Shown here: positions 1-8,651 of the stretch, in pieces
Numbering within the stretch: the stretch's first letter is position 1
Layout: every line of letters begins with the position of its first letter
NCBI RefSeq assembly: GCF_900188185.1
Contig: NZ_FZPA01000003.1
Span: 62,001 to 126,000, forward strand
Direction of reading: 5' to 3'
Source: Sphingopyxis indica
GTDB taxonomy: Bacteria > Pseudomonadota > Alphaproteobacteria > Sphingomonadales > Sphingomonadaceae
DNA: 64,000 bases
Notes under the pieces: generated by a model
The model's input: the letters and a program-made list of their open reading frames with translations, nothing else
Databases searched by the model: none
Told to the model about the DNA's origin: nothing
Position numbers and translations under genes: made by a program

Positions 1-1048
1 CGTTCGTCGATTTGGCGGTGAACCAGCGCCCCGACAGCAGCGCGTACCAGTTATCCGCGCCTTCGAGGAACAGGTCGGCGGGGGTGTTGGTGACATAGCT
101 GAGCGACGTGCCCTGGACGTCGGCGAACTTCGGCTCGCCCTCGATCGCGATCAGCTCGGCGGGGTGAGTGCGGACATAGACGGTCTTGATCGCGTCGGAG
201 CCGGCGGCCGCTTTCTGCTGTGGTTGCTGCTGGGCATTGCCGCCCTGTTTCAGCAGCTGGTCGAGCGCCTGGCTGACCGGCGCGGGCGGCGTCGGAGCCG
301 CCGCCCACTGGCCGTCGAGGCTCGTCGCGGTCATCCACTGCCCGGCGTGGCCGAGATAGAGCTTGCCCTGATAGCGCAGGATCGGCGCCGATGTGTTGAG
401 CACGCGATCGACCCCCGCCACGCCGCTCGCGCGCCAGACCGGGTCGCCGTCGACGAGCACGAGCATCGCGGGCTCGAGCGAGACGATGATTTCGGGCGCC
501 TTGTTGGAGACCGGGACGTTGCTGGCCTTGTCGGTCTCGCCCGCGATCGCGAGCTGCGCCTCGATCGCGTCGAGGCTGACGACGAGCTGCGTCGTCGGAA
601 AGGCCTTGCGCGCCGCCGCGAGATAGCGCGCCTCCTGATCGGGCGCGCTTGGGAAGCTGCCCTTGTCGACGGTAAGATCGTCGAGCGCCACGATCCGCGC
701 CTCCTTGTCGGTGCCGGTCTTTGCGCTGAGCCACAGCACGCCATAGGTTTCGCTGTTCCTGGCCTTGCCGTCGGCGCCTTTGGTCTGGCCGGTGGTGACC
801 GCCATCACCTGCCGTGCCTTGATCTCATTGCCCTCCCAGCTGTCGACCTGCGGCTGATAGAGCGCGAATTCGACGCCATCGACCTTGTAGGAGCGCGGCC
901 AGACGCGCGCGTCGACGGTCTTGCCCGAGGGCGCGACGGCGACGGCGTCCGATTGTCCGAAGGCGGCGCGCGGCTGGAGGACGAACGGCACCGCCGACAA
1001 CAGCGCGGCGGAGGCCATGAGGGCGGTGATCTGGCGGTTTCGGGTCAT
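1..1048 (-). CDS. Secreted protein of unknown function, cut by the window edge
   Basis: The frame is open from an ATG at 1048 down to base 1, so about 349 residues are visible and the C-terminus is missing. The N-terminus is a clear Sec signal peptide (MTRNRQ, then a hydrophobic stretch ending near QPRAAFGQ). The mature part has the phrase VDGVEFALYQPQVDSWEGN near residues 56-74, later VSLDAIEAQLAI, and a Gln-rich patch (QQQPQQK) around residue 280. These resemble large sphingomonad exported proteins sometimes labelled carbohydrate-binding family V/XII, but I cannot confirm that label. It does not share an obvious promoter with the glycan genes. The reading frame is secure; the function is unknown. 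Confidence 0.75.
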   Translation of the reverse strand, partial: MTRNRQITALMASAALLSAVPFVLQPRAAFGQSDAVAVAPSGKTVDARVWPRSYKVDGVEFALYQPQVDSWEGNEIKARQVMAVTTGQTKGADGKARNSETYGVLWLSAKTGTDKEARIVALDDLTVDKGSFPSAPDQEARYLAAARKAFPTTQLVVSLDAIEAQLAIAGETDKASNVPVSNKAPEIIVSLEPAMLVLVDGDPVWRASGVAGVDRVLNTSAPILRYQGKLYLGHAGQWMTATSLDGQWAAAPTPPAPVSQALDQLLKQGGNAQQQPQQKAAAGSDAIKTVYVRTHPAELIAIEGEPKFADVQGTSLSYVTNTPADLFLEGADNWYALLSGRWFTAKSTN

Positions 1049-1163
1049 GCGGGCTATCCTCGTTCCGGGCGGACGGGCACGAGAATTGCGGCGATGGCGG
1101 ATACGATCAATCGGGTGAAACCCGTTTGTCGCGGCCTGCCGCGCCTGATGCGAGGAAGCCGGT

Positions 1164-1433
1164 TCAGGACCCGTCGTGCGCGCGGTCGAGCGGCACCACC
1201 TCGGCACCGTCATGCCCGGCGGCGATCGCCGCCTCGACCATCCTGTCATGTTCGGCAAAGACGCGTTCGAGTTCGGCGCGCTTGTCGAGGATCAGCTTCG
1301 CCACGCCCGCGGTCATCCCGCCTTCCTCGCCGACCCGGCCGAGCACGCTCGACAGATCGGACAATGTCGCCTTTTCCGGGGTCGAATGAAGCCCGCCCTT
1401 TCCATCCCTATATGCGACGCATTCAGTTGCCAT
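1164..1433 (-). CDS. Small conserved-looking protein, 89 aa, unknown function
   Basis: The ATG at 1433 is preceded by GGAAG five bases upstream, a reasonable ribosome binding site. The product starts MATECVAYRDGKGG and has two parts: a polar N-terminal third and a helical region with VLGRVGEEGG and KRAELERVFAEHDRMVEAA, ending in an acidic tail. There is no signal peptide or membrane segment, so it is probably cytoplasmic. The open frame continues upstream of this ATG without good start signals, so the short form is preferred. I recognise no family. It stands alone between the truncated secreted gene and the serine hydrolase. Confidence 0.55.
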   Translation of the reverse strand: MATECVAYRDGKGGLHSTPEKATLSDLSSVLGRVGEEGGMTAGVAKLILDKRAELERVFAEHDRMVEAAIAAGHDGAEVVPLDRAHDGS

Positions 1434-1561
1434 GGGTTCTTCCAGCCCTTGCCGGGGTCCTGCGACGATAAGCGTTTGCGGCGCGCGGGAAATCCGGGGA
1501 ATCCCTGATCGCGAGGCACAAGGACGGCGAAAACGGAGCATTGGCAGGCCTGACCGAAAGG

Positions 1562-2602
1562 TCAGTTCAGGACGCGCATCAACCGCCGCCACAGCTGCTC
1601 GTCGAAATCGGCGTCGGGGGCGTCGGCGCCGGTGCGCACGACGACGAGGTCGAGGCTGGGCACGATATAGAGCCGCCGGTCGAGGAAGCCGAGGGCAGCG
1701 ACCAGATCGGCGGGCGCAGCGGCGACGAGCGGCCCCGCGCGGCGGCGCCCCGTCGCGCCGACCGTGAAATCGCCGCCGTTCAGCCACCAGAGGCGCCCAT
1801 AAGCGGGGTTCGTCGCCGACCGCGCGAACAGCGCGTTCAGGCTGGCCTGTGACAGGATGCGCGTGCCGTCTTCGGCGACGCCCCCCGCCAGGATCATGCG
1901 CCCGAAGCGCGCGGTGTCGCGCGGCGAGGTGACGAGCCCGGTCGGGTTGCCGACGTCGGCGAGCGCCGCCGGCCGCTGGCGCCATGCGGTGTCGGCCATC
2001 CCCGCGGGCCCGGTCAGCCAGTCGCGCGTGATCCGGTCGAGCGGCTGCCGCGCGGCGGCGGTCAGGATGCGCTTCGCGACCGCATAGACCGCGGTATTAT
2101 AGAAGAATTGCGTGCCGGCGGGCGCGACATAGGCGAAATTTTCGTCGAGCCCCGAATTCATCTGCAGGATATGAAGGACGCGGATCTCCTTTTCCTGCGC
2201 CGGCGTCGCCCTCGACCAGCCGGTCCCGATATAATCGCTGACGGGCCGGTCGACGTCGATCAGGCCCTTGTCGATCGCGACGCCGACGAGCACCGACACA
2301 AAGCTCTTCTGCTGCGAGGCGACATCTTCGAGCAGCGCGCCGTCGGCGGTCTTGCCATAGAGAAAGATCGCCAGCATCGCATCGTCGGGGGCCGGCCAGT
2401 TCCTTTCGACCAGCGTTTCGCCGCCGCGCTGGATCAGAAGGCCCGTCGTCTTCTGCGCCCGCACATAGTCGAGCAACGCCCGCATCGCCGCATCGCGCTG
2501 GTCCGCCGCGCCGGGATTCGCGGGAGCCGCCGCGGTTGCGGGCGAACAGCCGGCGAGCAGCGCTGCCATCATCGCCGCCGTCAGTCGCAAAGCGTTTCGC
2601 AT
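1562..2602 (-). CDS. Serine hydrolase of the class C beta-lactamase/penicillin-binding fold, lipoprotein
   Basis: A 346-residue protein with a lipoprotein signal (lipobox LLAGC, Cys19), so probably a periplasmic outer-membrane lipoprotein. The beta-lactamase-related (PF00144) signatures are SQQK around residue 96 as the SxxK nucleophile motif, YNT in FFYNTAVY as the second motif, and a C-terminal ALGFLDRRLYIVPSLDLVVV strand in the place of the KTG region. Such proteins act as esterases, D-aminopeptidases or amidases; nothing here fixes the substrate. An AAGGGA ribosome site precedes the ATG. It begins 15 bases after the GntR gene on the same strand and is probably co-transcribed with it. Confidence 0.8.
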   Translation of the reverse strand: MRNALRLTAAMMAALLAGCSPATAAAPANPGAADQRDAAMRALLDYVRAQKTTGLLIQRGGETLVERNWPAPDDAMLAIFLYGKTADGALLEDVASQQKSFVSVLVGVAIDKGLIDVDRPVSDYIGTGWSRATPAQEKEIRVLHILQMNSGLDENFAYVAPAGTQFFYNTAVYAVAKRILTAAARQPLDRITRDWLTGPAGMADTAWRQRPAALADVGNPTGLVTSPRDTARFGRMILAGGVAEDGTRILSQASLNALFARSATNPAYGRLWWLNGGDFTVGATGRRRAGPLVAAAPADLVAALGFLDRRLYIVPSLDLVVVRTGADAPDADFDEQLWRRLMRVLN

Positions 2603-2617
2603 GTCCCTTCCCCCCGT

Positions 2618-3355
2618 TCAGCGCGCCGGTGCGGCCGTCCTTTGCATGGGCTGCGGCTGCCGTCGGTGCGCGAGCATGATCCGCGCGACCTCGCCCTGCA
2701 TGAAATAGAGAATGTTGCGCGCGCCCTCGCTCGCCGCCGCCGCGTCGCGGCGCGGCAGCGCGGCGCGGATCTGCCGCCAATGGTCATAGGGGCCGCCGCC
2801 GCCATGCGCCGCCAAGGCGAGCGCGGCATAGGAAAAATGAAACCGCGTCTTGCGCCGGATCGACGCGATCATCCGCTGCGCGTCCGCGCTGGCATGGCCC
2901 GCCATCGCGCCGAAGATCGCCTCGCTCGCTTCGATGATCTGCTCGGCCGGCGCGCCCGCGGCGGCCGCATCGAGCAGCCGGTCGATGTCGTCGATCATCT
3001 GTCCGATCGCGCGATCGGACATCCGCAGGCACGCGAAGCGTGCCGCGAGGCCATAAAGCGCCGCGCGAACCTCATAGAGGTCGAACACCTCCTCCGCCGT
3101 CGTCGCCGACACGCGCGCGCCGCGATTTTCCTCGATCTCGACGAGTCCGTCCTCGCCCAGAATGCGCAGCGCGCGGCGGGCGATCGAGCGGCCGACGCCG
3201 AATTCGGCGCAGAGGCGCGCTTCGCGCAGCCACGCGCCCGGCGCGAGGTCGTTGGCCTGGATACGCTGGCGCAGCGCGTCGGCAACCGCATCGGCGGCGC
3301 GGCCGCCCCCCGCGCCAGGCAAGCCGCCTTCCCGTCTGGCTTCGCTTTCGTTCAT
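2618..3355 (-). CDS. GntR-family transcriptional regulator with FCD effector domain
   Basis: A 245-residue regulator. Residues about 20-85 form a GntR winged helix (DALRQRIQANDLAPGAWL, then RSIARRALRILGEDGLVEI). The remaining helical region (EVFDLYEVRAALYGLAAR and following) is of the FCD type that binds organic acids or sugar acids, often with a metal. It is transcribed together with the serine hydrolase and away from the M28-like gene at 3492. The intergenic region holds a TTGT-CGT-ACAA palindrome, the sort of site this family binds, so autoregulation is likely. The ligand is unknown. Confidence 0.85.
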   Translation of the reverse strand: MNESEARREGGLPGAGGGRAADAVADALRQRIQANDLAPGAWLREARLCAEFGVGRSIARRALRILGEDGLVEIEENRGARVSATTAEEVFDLYEVRAALYGLAARFACLRMSDRAIGQMIDDIDRLLDAAAAGAPAEQIIEASEAIFGAMAGHASADAQRMIASIRRKTRFHFSYAALALAAHGGGGPYDHWRQIRAALPRRDAAAASEGARNILYFMQGEVARIMLAHRRQPQPMQRTAAPAR

Positions 3356-3401
3356 CGGTCCCCGCGATAGCCGATGAGGCGCCCGCCCTCAAGGAAATGA
3401 G

Positions 3402-3429
3402 CGACAATATAATCAAGATTGTCGTACAA
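3402..3429. promoter_or_regulatory. Probable GntR/FCD operator in the divergent promoter region
   Basis: TTGTCGTACAA at 3419-3429 is a perfect palindrome with TTGT/ACAA half-sites and a 3-base spacer. It overlaps a second inverted repeat, CGACAAT (3402-3408) with ATTGTCG (3418-3424). The position between the GntR gene and the divergent M28-like gene fits autoregulation. The same half-sites recur at 8652 and 8718. Confidence 0.6.
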
Positions 3430-3491
3430 TAGTTGACAGCTTCGGGGGCCTGCAGGATGATCGGGACAATCGAACAGGCCGGGGAGAGTCC

Positions 3492-4790
3492 ATGACCGAC
3501 GCCAGCAGACGCAGCTTCCTCGGCGCGGGCGCCTTGCTGCCGCTCGCCGCATCGGCCGCCGCCGCGGACCGGCACGCCGCCGAGCCGATCGAGCGCGACC
3601 TGCTGCGTTATGTCGGCTTCGGCAACAAGCGCGCGGGCGGTCCGGGCGACATGGCATGCGGCGCGTGGCTCGCGGGAGAGCTGGAACGCGCGGGCTATGC
3701 GGTCGAGCGGCAATCGTTCGAAGTGCCCTTTTTCGATGCCTCGGCCGCGACGCTGGCGAGCGGCAGCAAGGCCGCCGCCGTCTATCCGCAGCCGATCGTG
3801 GTGCCGACCGGTCCGGGCGGCGTATCGGGACCGCTGGTGCGCGTCGATGCGGCAGGACGCGCCGCGACCTCGCTCGCGGGCGCGATCGCGCTCGTCGACC
3901 TTTCCTTCGCCCGCTGGTCGTCGATGCTCGCCAAGCACGCGCGCGGGCCGATCGAAGCGGCCTTTGCGGGCGGCGCGCGGGCCGCGGTCGCGATCACCAA
4001 CGGCCCGACGGGCCAGGTGATCGCGCTCAACACCGACGGACGCAAACCGATGTTCGGCGGCCCCGTCGCCCTGCTCGCGCCGGCGGACGCCGATCCCTTC
4101 CTCGCCGCTGCCATGCAGCGCACCGAGGCGCGATTGACGATCGACGGCAAGGGAGGCCGCCGCCCCGCGTTCAACCTCGTCGGGCGGATCGACCGCGGCA
4201 AGGGCCGCTGGCTCGCGATCTCGACCCCGCGGTCGGGCTGGTTCGGCTGCGCCGCCGAACGCGGACCGGGCGTTGCCGCGTGGCTCGATCTCGCGCGCTG
4301 GGCGGCGGGCGCGATGCCCGATCACGACCTCGCCTTCATCTGCAACACGGGGCACGAATATGAATATCTCGGCGCCGCCGAAGCGATGAAGCGGATCGCC
4401 CCGCCTCCCGCCGCGACGCGCTTCTGGCTGCACATCGGCGCCAATGTCGCGGCGCGCGACTGGCACGAAATCCCCGGCCATGTGGCGCCGCTTCCCAGCG
4501 TCGATCCGCAGCGTTTCCTCTCGCTCTCACCCGAGCTGCTGCCGCTCGCGCGTGCGCTGTTCGCCGGTCAGGCGGGCTATGAAGCGCCGGTATCGAGCGC
4601 AGCGCTTTCGGCGGGGGAGCTCGACGAAGTGATCAAGGCGGGATACGCCCCCGCCGCCGGCGTGTTCGGCATCCACCGCTATCATCATGTCGCCGACGAC
4701 GACGAACGCTGCCTGAACCTGCCCGCGACGGTCGCTGCGGCGCAGGGCTTTCGCCGGCTAGTCGCGGCGGTGGCCGGCGGGAGCAGCTGA
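3492..4790 (+). CDS. M28-peptidase-like exported protein with degenerate metal site
   Basis: A 432-residue protein with a Tat-type signal (SRRSFLGAG at residues 5-13, followed by an Ala-rich stretch). The layout follows PA-domain M28 aminopeptidases: a leader with KRAGGPGDMACGAWL, a PA-like insert, then the catalytic core starting FNLVGRI (residues 227-233). The expected HxD zinc motif is replaced by STPRSGW (244-250), the ADN motif reads AER (255-257), and the EE pair reads HE (288-289). A distal His remains in HRYHHVADD. It may be a pseudo-enzyme or use other chemistry. The ATG follows GGGGAGAGT. It is divergent from the GntR/serine hydrolase operon and probably co-regulated with it. Confidence 0.6.
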   Translation: MTDASRRSFLGAGALLPLAASAAAADRHAAEPIERDLLRYVGFGNKRAGGPGDMACGAWLAGELERAGYAVERQSFEVPFFDASAATLASGSKAAAVYPQPIVVPTGPGGVSGPLVRVDAAGRAATSLAGAIALVDLSFARWSSMLAKHARGPIEAAFAGGARAAVAITNGPTGQVIALNTDGRKPMFGGPVALLAPADADPFLAAAMQRTEARLTIDGKGGRRPAFNLVGRIDRGKGRWLAISTPRSGWFGCAAERGPGVAAWLDLARWAAGAMPDHDLAFICNTGHEYEYLGAAEAMKRIAPPPAATRFWLHIGANVAARDWHEIPGHVAPLPSVDPQRFLSLSPELLPLARALFAGQAGYEAPVSSAALSAGELDEVIKAGYAPAAGVFGIHRYHHVADDDERCLNLPATVAAAQGFRRLVAAVAGGSS

Positions 4791-4893
4791 CGCGGGACGC
4801 GCGCTTGCGCATGGCCCGCCGGTTTCCGGAAAGGGCGCGCCGGCAGTCGTCGACAGGTCGATGCCGATCCCGCTGCTTTCGGCCTGAAGCGCT

Positions 4894-5025
4894 GCCCGCG
4901 CCGAACAGCATCGCGAACCAGGACATATAGCTATATTCGGGTTCGCCGTCGTCAGCGCCCGGCTTTACATTGCCATAGCTGCTGACCATCGGGAACGGCA
5001 CGAAGATGAGGAAGCCCGCGACAAA
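4894..5025 (-). pseudogene. Remnant of a BCCT-family (betaine/choline/carnitine) transporter
   Basis: About 44 codons on the minus strand read as the first transmembrane segment and following loop of a BCCT transporter: FVAGFLIFVPF, then the loop YGNVKPGADDGEPEYSY, then SWFAMLFGAG. In intact family members this is followed by a glycine-rich MGIG motif and about 450 more residues; here the frame goes straight into unrelated sequence. No start codon context or continuing gene exists, so this is a decayed fragment in the 258-base gap between the M28-like gene and GH9. Confidence 0.55.
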
Positions 5026-5048
5026 CCGGCGCCGCGATCGGGCTTTGC

Positions 5049-7583
5049 CTATCGCATTTCGCGCTCCAGATCGCGGGCCGCATTGGCGAGCGCGATATAC
5101 ATCGCGCCTTCGGGCACGACATATTCATTCTCCCCCCAGAAGAAGGGCCAGTCGTCGCGATTTTCGGGATAGTCGGGCTTGAGGATCAGCACGCCGGGGA
5201 CCACTCCGCCGGGGATGAAGGAGAAATCCGCCCGGTTGCTGCCATAGGCGACCTCTTTGGATTGCGCGCCGACGCCCGACACGAAGGAACGGTCCGAAGC
5301 CGGGTGGTGGCCGTGGATGAAATCGAGCGCGCGCAGCGTCGGCTCGGCGCCGACGATGTCGGGGAAGGCGCGGTGGAGCGCATAGCCGGTCAGCCCGAAG
5401 CCGAGCACCGTGCCGCTGCCCGCCCATCCGCCGTCGGTGATCGGGACGCCGAAGGGATTGGCCTTTTGCAGCGCCTCCGCCCGCGTCGCCCACTGGCGCG
5501 CCGCCTGCTCGACCGAGGCGCGATAGGCGGGCGGCATATGCGGCAACGCTTTCACCATCGTCTGCGCGGTGAAGTCGAAGGCCTTCAGCATCGCCGGCGC
5601 GAGCGCTTCGACGCGCGCGGCATAGCGGCGATCGCCCGTCGCGAGGAGCAGCTCGACCGCGGCGCCGAACTCCTCGGCCTCGAGCGGCCCTCCGGTCGTA
5701 TTGCCGTGGCGAAAGAGCGCGGGCGGGCGGCTGTGCTCCTCGTCCCAGATCCGCTGCGCGCGATCGAGGCAGCGGCGGGCGAAGGCGTCGTCACGGCCGC
5801 GCCACGCGCGCGCGGTGGCCGCGAGTGCCGCGGCCGCGCCATAGTCGAGCGCGGTCGACTTGCTGGTGAAGGCCCAGCGGTCGTCGGGGGTGCCGCTGCG
5901 GCCGCCGGCGCTATCATAGGCACGCTCATAGGGCTTGAGCGCCGGATCATAGATCAGCCCGTCGGTCTTGCTCGCGGCGTCGCCGAGGTGGGTATATTGC
6001 CCGACGTCGGGCTCGACGATCCCGTTGATTGCGTGCCCGACCGCGTCATATTGCGCGAGCAGTTGCAGGCTGCCGTGCCGTGCCTGCTGAAGAAGGTCGG
6101 GGGTGCCGTCGGGGACGTGCAGCTCGACCCGGCGGCTGTCCCAGTCGACCGCGACCGTGTCGCGATCGAGGCCGAAATCCTCCCATATGTCGACGAGCTG
6201 GCGGACGACCTGATATTGCGTCTGGGTGCGGATGTCGAAATCGCCGGCGTCGAGCCAGCCGCCGACCGCGAGGCCGGGGATATGCTCGCCGGGCGCGAAG
6301 CGCGTGTCGGTGGTCGGTCCCTGGCGATATAGGTCGATATGTTCGTGATCGACCGGCGCCTGACGCGCATCGTCGCGGTGCGCGTCGCCGTGCCAGACGC
6401 GATAGGCCTCGTTGACCGCGACATGGTCCATCGCGACCGGCAGATAGACGTCGTTCGTCGCGTGCCAGGCGCTGTCGAACAGGCCCGGCGCGATCGGAAA
6501 GGGCGCGGTGCGCGTGCCGCCATATTCGAGCCGATAGACGCCGGGGGTTGTCACGCCGCTGAAATCGACCTGAAGATAGCGATAGCGCAGATAGGTGCCC
6601 CATTCGCGCGCCTGTTTCAGCGGCACCGGCACATTTTGCCCCGATGCGTCGATGCGAAACAGGCGCGGCTGGAGCTGGCGGCGGTCGTCGCGGTCGAGCT
6701 CGATCGTCGCGATCTTCGCGGCCTTCGGCAGATAGCCGAGCTGCGAATGGGCGATCACCGGCGGGCGCAGCCAGCCGGGCACGCTTTCGGCATCGAGCAC
6801 CCATTCGAGCAGCTTGCCGCTGCGCCCGCCGGGGAGCAGCTGGCGCACGACATACCAGCCGTTGGTCGCCTGATTGCGCCCGTCGAACAGCTCCAGTTCG
6901 CCGTCGGCGGCGGCGATGCTGACGCGCCGCGCGGGCTCTTCGGGCGCGAAGACGAAGCGGCGCGCGCGCGCAAAGGGCAGCGGCTCGGCGCCCGGCCCGT
7001 CGCTGCGCCCCGAGGCCGCGTTGCGCTCGGCGGTCAGCTGCATCGCGTCGGCAGGGTGCCGCGGAAACAGGGCCGGGCGCCCGTCGGCGAGATAGGCGTG
7101 ATGCCAATAGGCCGAGGGCACGAATTCGAGGTTGAAGCCCGCCTTGCCCACCATCTCGGCGGGCAGCGGGCGGTCGAGCAGCACCGAAATCACCACCGAT
7201 CCGCCGCGCCGCTCGGCGCGGACGGTGTAGCCGAAGTCCGGATATTGCATCACCGCTTCGATCACCCCGGCCTGCTTGTCGACGCGGCGGCTGACGAACC
7301 GGGCGGCGGGGTCCCACTGGCCGGGGGTAGGCGAAAGCCGGACATCGCCATTGGTCGCGGTGCGCACGCCCTGCTGAATCAGCTCGACGCCGCTGATCTT
7401 CGCGTCGGCGAACAGCCCTTCGTTGACGTTCGAAAAGATCAACCAGTTGACGCCCGGCGCCTCGAAATAATCGGCGCGGTCGAGCCGCAACGCGACATCC
7501 TGCGGCGGCGCGTCCTGCGCGGCGGCCGGAACCCCGGCGGTGCCGATCAGCGCCGCGAGCATAATACCATATCGGCGGACCAT
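5049..7583 (-). CDS. Glycoside hydrolase family 9 (endoglucanase/xyloglucanase-type)
   Basis: An 844-residue secreted enzyme with a Sec signal peptide (residues 1-22). The N-terminal half is a long beta-rich region that includes the Ig-like domain usual before GH9 catalytic domains (HSQLGYLPKAAKIATIEL near 280-296). The catalytic domain shows GGWLDAGDFDIR (441-452), whose Asp pair D445/D448 supplies the base, and near the C-terminus WGENEYVVPEGAMY (816-829), where E820 is the expected acid. GH9 enzymes are inverting endo-beta-1,4-glucanases, and some cut xyloglucan. It is the only backbone-cutting glucanase here. A LacI-type operator lies 26 bases before the start, giving it its own control downstream of the esterase gene. 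Confidence 0.85.
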   Translation of the reverse strand: MVRRYGIMLAALIGTAGVPAAAQDAPPQDVALRLDRADYFEAPGVNWLIFSNVNEGLFADAKISGVELIQQGVRTATNGDVRLSPTPGQWDPAARFVSRRVDKQAGVIEAVMQYPDFGYTVRAERRGGSVVISVLLDRPLPAEMVGKAGFNLEFVPSAYWHHAYLADGRPALFPRHPADAMQLTAERNAASGRSDGPGAEPLPFARARRFVFAPEEPARRVSIAAADGELELFDGRNQATNGWYVVRQLLPGGRSGKLLEWVLDAESVPGWLRPPVIAHSQLGYLPKAAKIATIELDRDDRRQLQPRLFRIDASGQNVPVPLKQAREWGTYLRYRYLQVDFSGVTTPGVYRLEYGGTRTAPFPIAPGLFDSAWHATNDVYLPVAMDHVAVNEAYRVWHGDAHRDDARQAPVDHEHIDLYRQGPTTDTRFAPGEHIPGLAVGGWLDAGDFDIRTQTQYQVVRQLVDIWEDFGLDRDTVAVDWDSRRVELHVPDGTPDLLQQARHGSLQLLAQYDAVGHAINGIVEPDVGQYTHLGDAASKTDGLIYDPALKPYERAYDSAGGRSGTPDDRWAFTSKSTALDYGAAAALAATARAWRGRDDAFARRCLDRAQRIWDEEHSRPPALFRHGNTTGGPLEAEEFGAAVELLLATGDRRYAARVEALAPAMLKAFDFTAQTMVKALPHMPPAYRASVEQAARQWATRAEALQKANPFGVPITDGGWAGSGTVLGFGLTGYALHRAFPDIVGAEPTLRALDFIHGHHPASDRSFVSGVGAQSKEVAYGSNRADFSFIPGGVVPGVLILKPDYPENRDDWPFFWGENEYVVPEGAMYIALANAARDLEREMR

Positions 7584-7608
7584 GGCAGCCTCCCCTCATT
7601 CTGATTCT

Positions 7609-7622
7609 TGGTAGCGCTACCA
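7609..7622. promoter_or_regulatory. LacI-type operator upstream of the GH9 gene
   Basis: A perfect 14-bp palindrome TGGTAGCGCTACCA with the central CG typical of LacI-family operators. It is 26 bases upstream of the GH9 start, where bound repressor would block transcription. Near-identical copies stand at 14968 and 27283. Similar sequences are known as xylose-repressor sites in other alphaproteobacteria. Confidence 0.75.
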
Positions 7623-7663
7623 TAACAACGCGCGGGGCCGCTGCAAGACCCCGCGCGCCGGGG

Positions 7664-8632
7664 TCACTTCGCGGGTTTGAGATAGCCGTGCATGGCCAGC
7701 CAGCTCGCGAAGGCGTCGAACCAGCCGGTGCTGGTCGTTTCCTTGGGATACATGCCGAACCCGTGTCCGCCCTGTTCATAGAGGTGGAATTCGACCGGGC
7801 GCTTCGCCGCCTGCCAGCTTTCGATCAGGCCGAAGCCGCCGTGCGCGAAAAAGGGATCGTCGGCGGCGAGCGCGACGAACAGCGGCGGCGCGTCGGCAGG
7901 CACGGTCACCGCCGAGAGCGGACCATAGATATTGCCGATGAACGCCGGCTTGGCATCCTCGCCCGCGAGCGCCGTCGCCATGGTGAGCATCGCTCCGGCG
8001 GAAAATCCGACCATGCCGACCCGGTCGGGATCGACGTGCCATTCGCCGGCGCGCCGGCGGACGAGCGCGAAAGCGGCGCGCGAATCGGCGATCTGGGGCG
8101 CGATAGCCTTCATCGCCTGGTCGGGGTCCATGCGCGGGGGCCGCGCGTTGCCCGAGAACAGCTCGCGCATCGATTTCTCGAAGCCCGGCATGTCGGCGGG
8201 GGTCGGATTGAGCCGATATTTCAGCACGAAGGCCGCGACACCGCGATCGGCGAGCGCGCGGGCGACATCCCAGCCTTCATTCTCCATCGAGAGCGTCCGG
8301 AAACCGCCGCCGGGTGCGACGACGACCGCCGCCCCCGTGGCCTTGGCCGGATCGGGCAGGAAGGGCGTGAGCGTAGCCACCGTGACGTTGCGAGCGAATT
8401 TGCTGCCATATTGGCTGTGCCAGGATTCCTTGGCCGTCGCCCCGGGGAGCGGTCCGGTCCCGAGTTCGATCGCGGTCGGCTGCGCGGGGGTTTCGATCGG
8501 CGTCATCCGATCGTCCTGCGCCGCGGCCGGAATCGCCGCCGCGAGCGCGACCGCCGCGGCGAGCGCGGCCAGCGGCCCTCTGCGCTGCCGCGCCGAACCG
8601 CGAACCCCGATACACCTGCTCGTGTCTTTCAT
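7664..8632 (-). CDS. Secreted alpha/beta hydrolase, acetyl-xylan-esterase-like
   Basis: A 322-residue protein with a long signal peptide ending near AIPAAAQ. It has the alpha/beta-hydrolase hallmarks: oxyanion strand VVVAPGGGFR, nucleophile elbow GFSAG, the acid in AADDPFF and the His in GGHGFGMY. The small lidless form and the context suggest removal of acetyl groups from hemicellulose side chains, but the substrate is inferred. The ATG at 8632 was chosen because GGGAGA lies seven bases before it; a GTG one codon upstream is possible. It is divergent from the jelly-roll/GH43 pair and precedes GH9 on the same strand, which has its own operator. Confidence 0.75.
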   Translation of the reverse strand: MKDTSRCIGVRGSARQRRGPLAALAAAVALAAAIPAAAQDDRMTPIETPAQPTAIELGTGPLPGATAKESWHSQYGSKFARNVTVATLTPFLPDPAKATGAAVVVAPGGGFRTLSMENEGWDVARALADRGVAAFVLKYRLNPTPADMPGFEKSMRELFSGNARPPRMDPDQAMKAIAPQIADSRAAFALVRRRAGEWHVDPDRVGMVGFSAGAMLTMATALAGEDAKPAFIGNIYGPLSAVTVPADAPPLFVALAADDPFFAHGGFGLIESWQAAKRPVEFHLYEQGGHGFGMYPKETTSTGWFDAFASWLAMHGYLKPAK

Positions 8633-8651
8633 CACCTGTCTCCCAATATAT

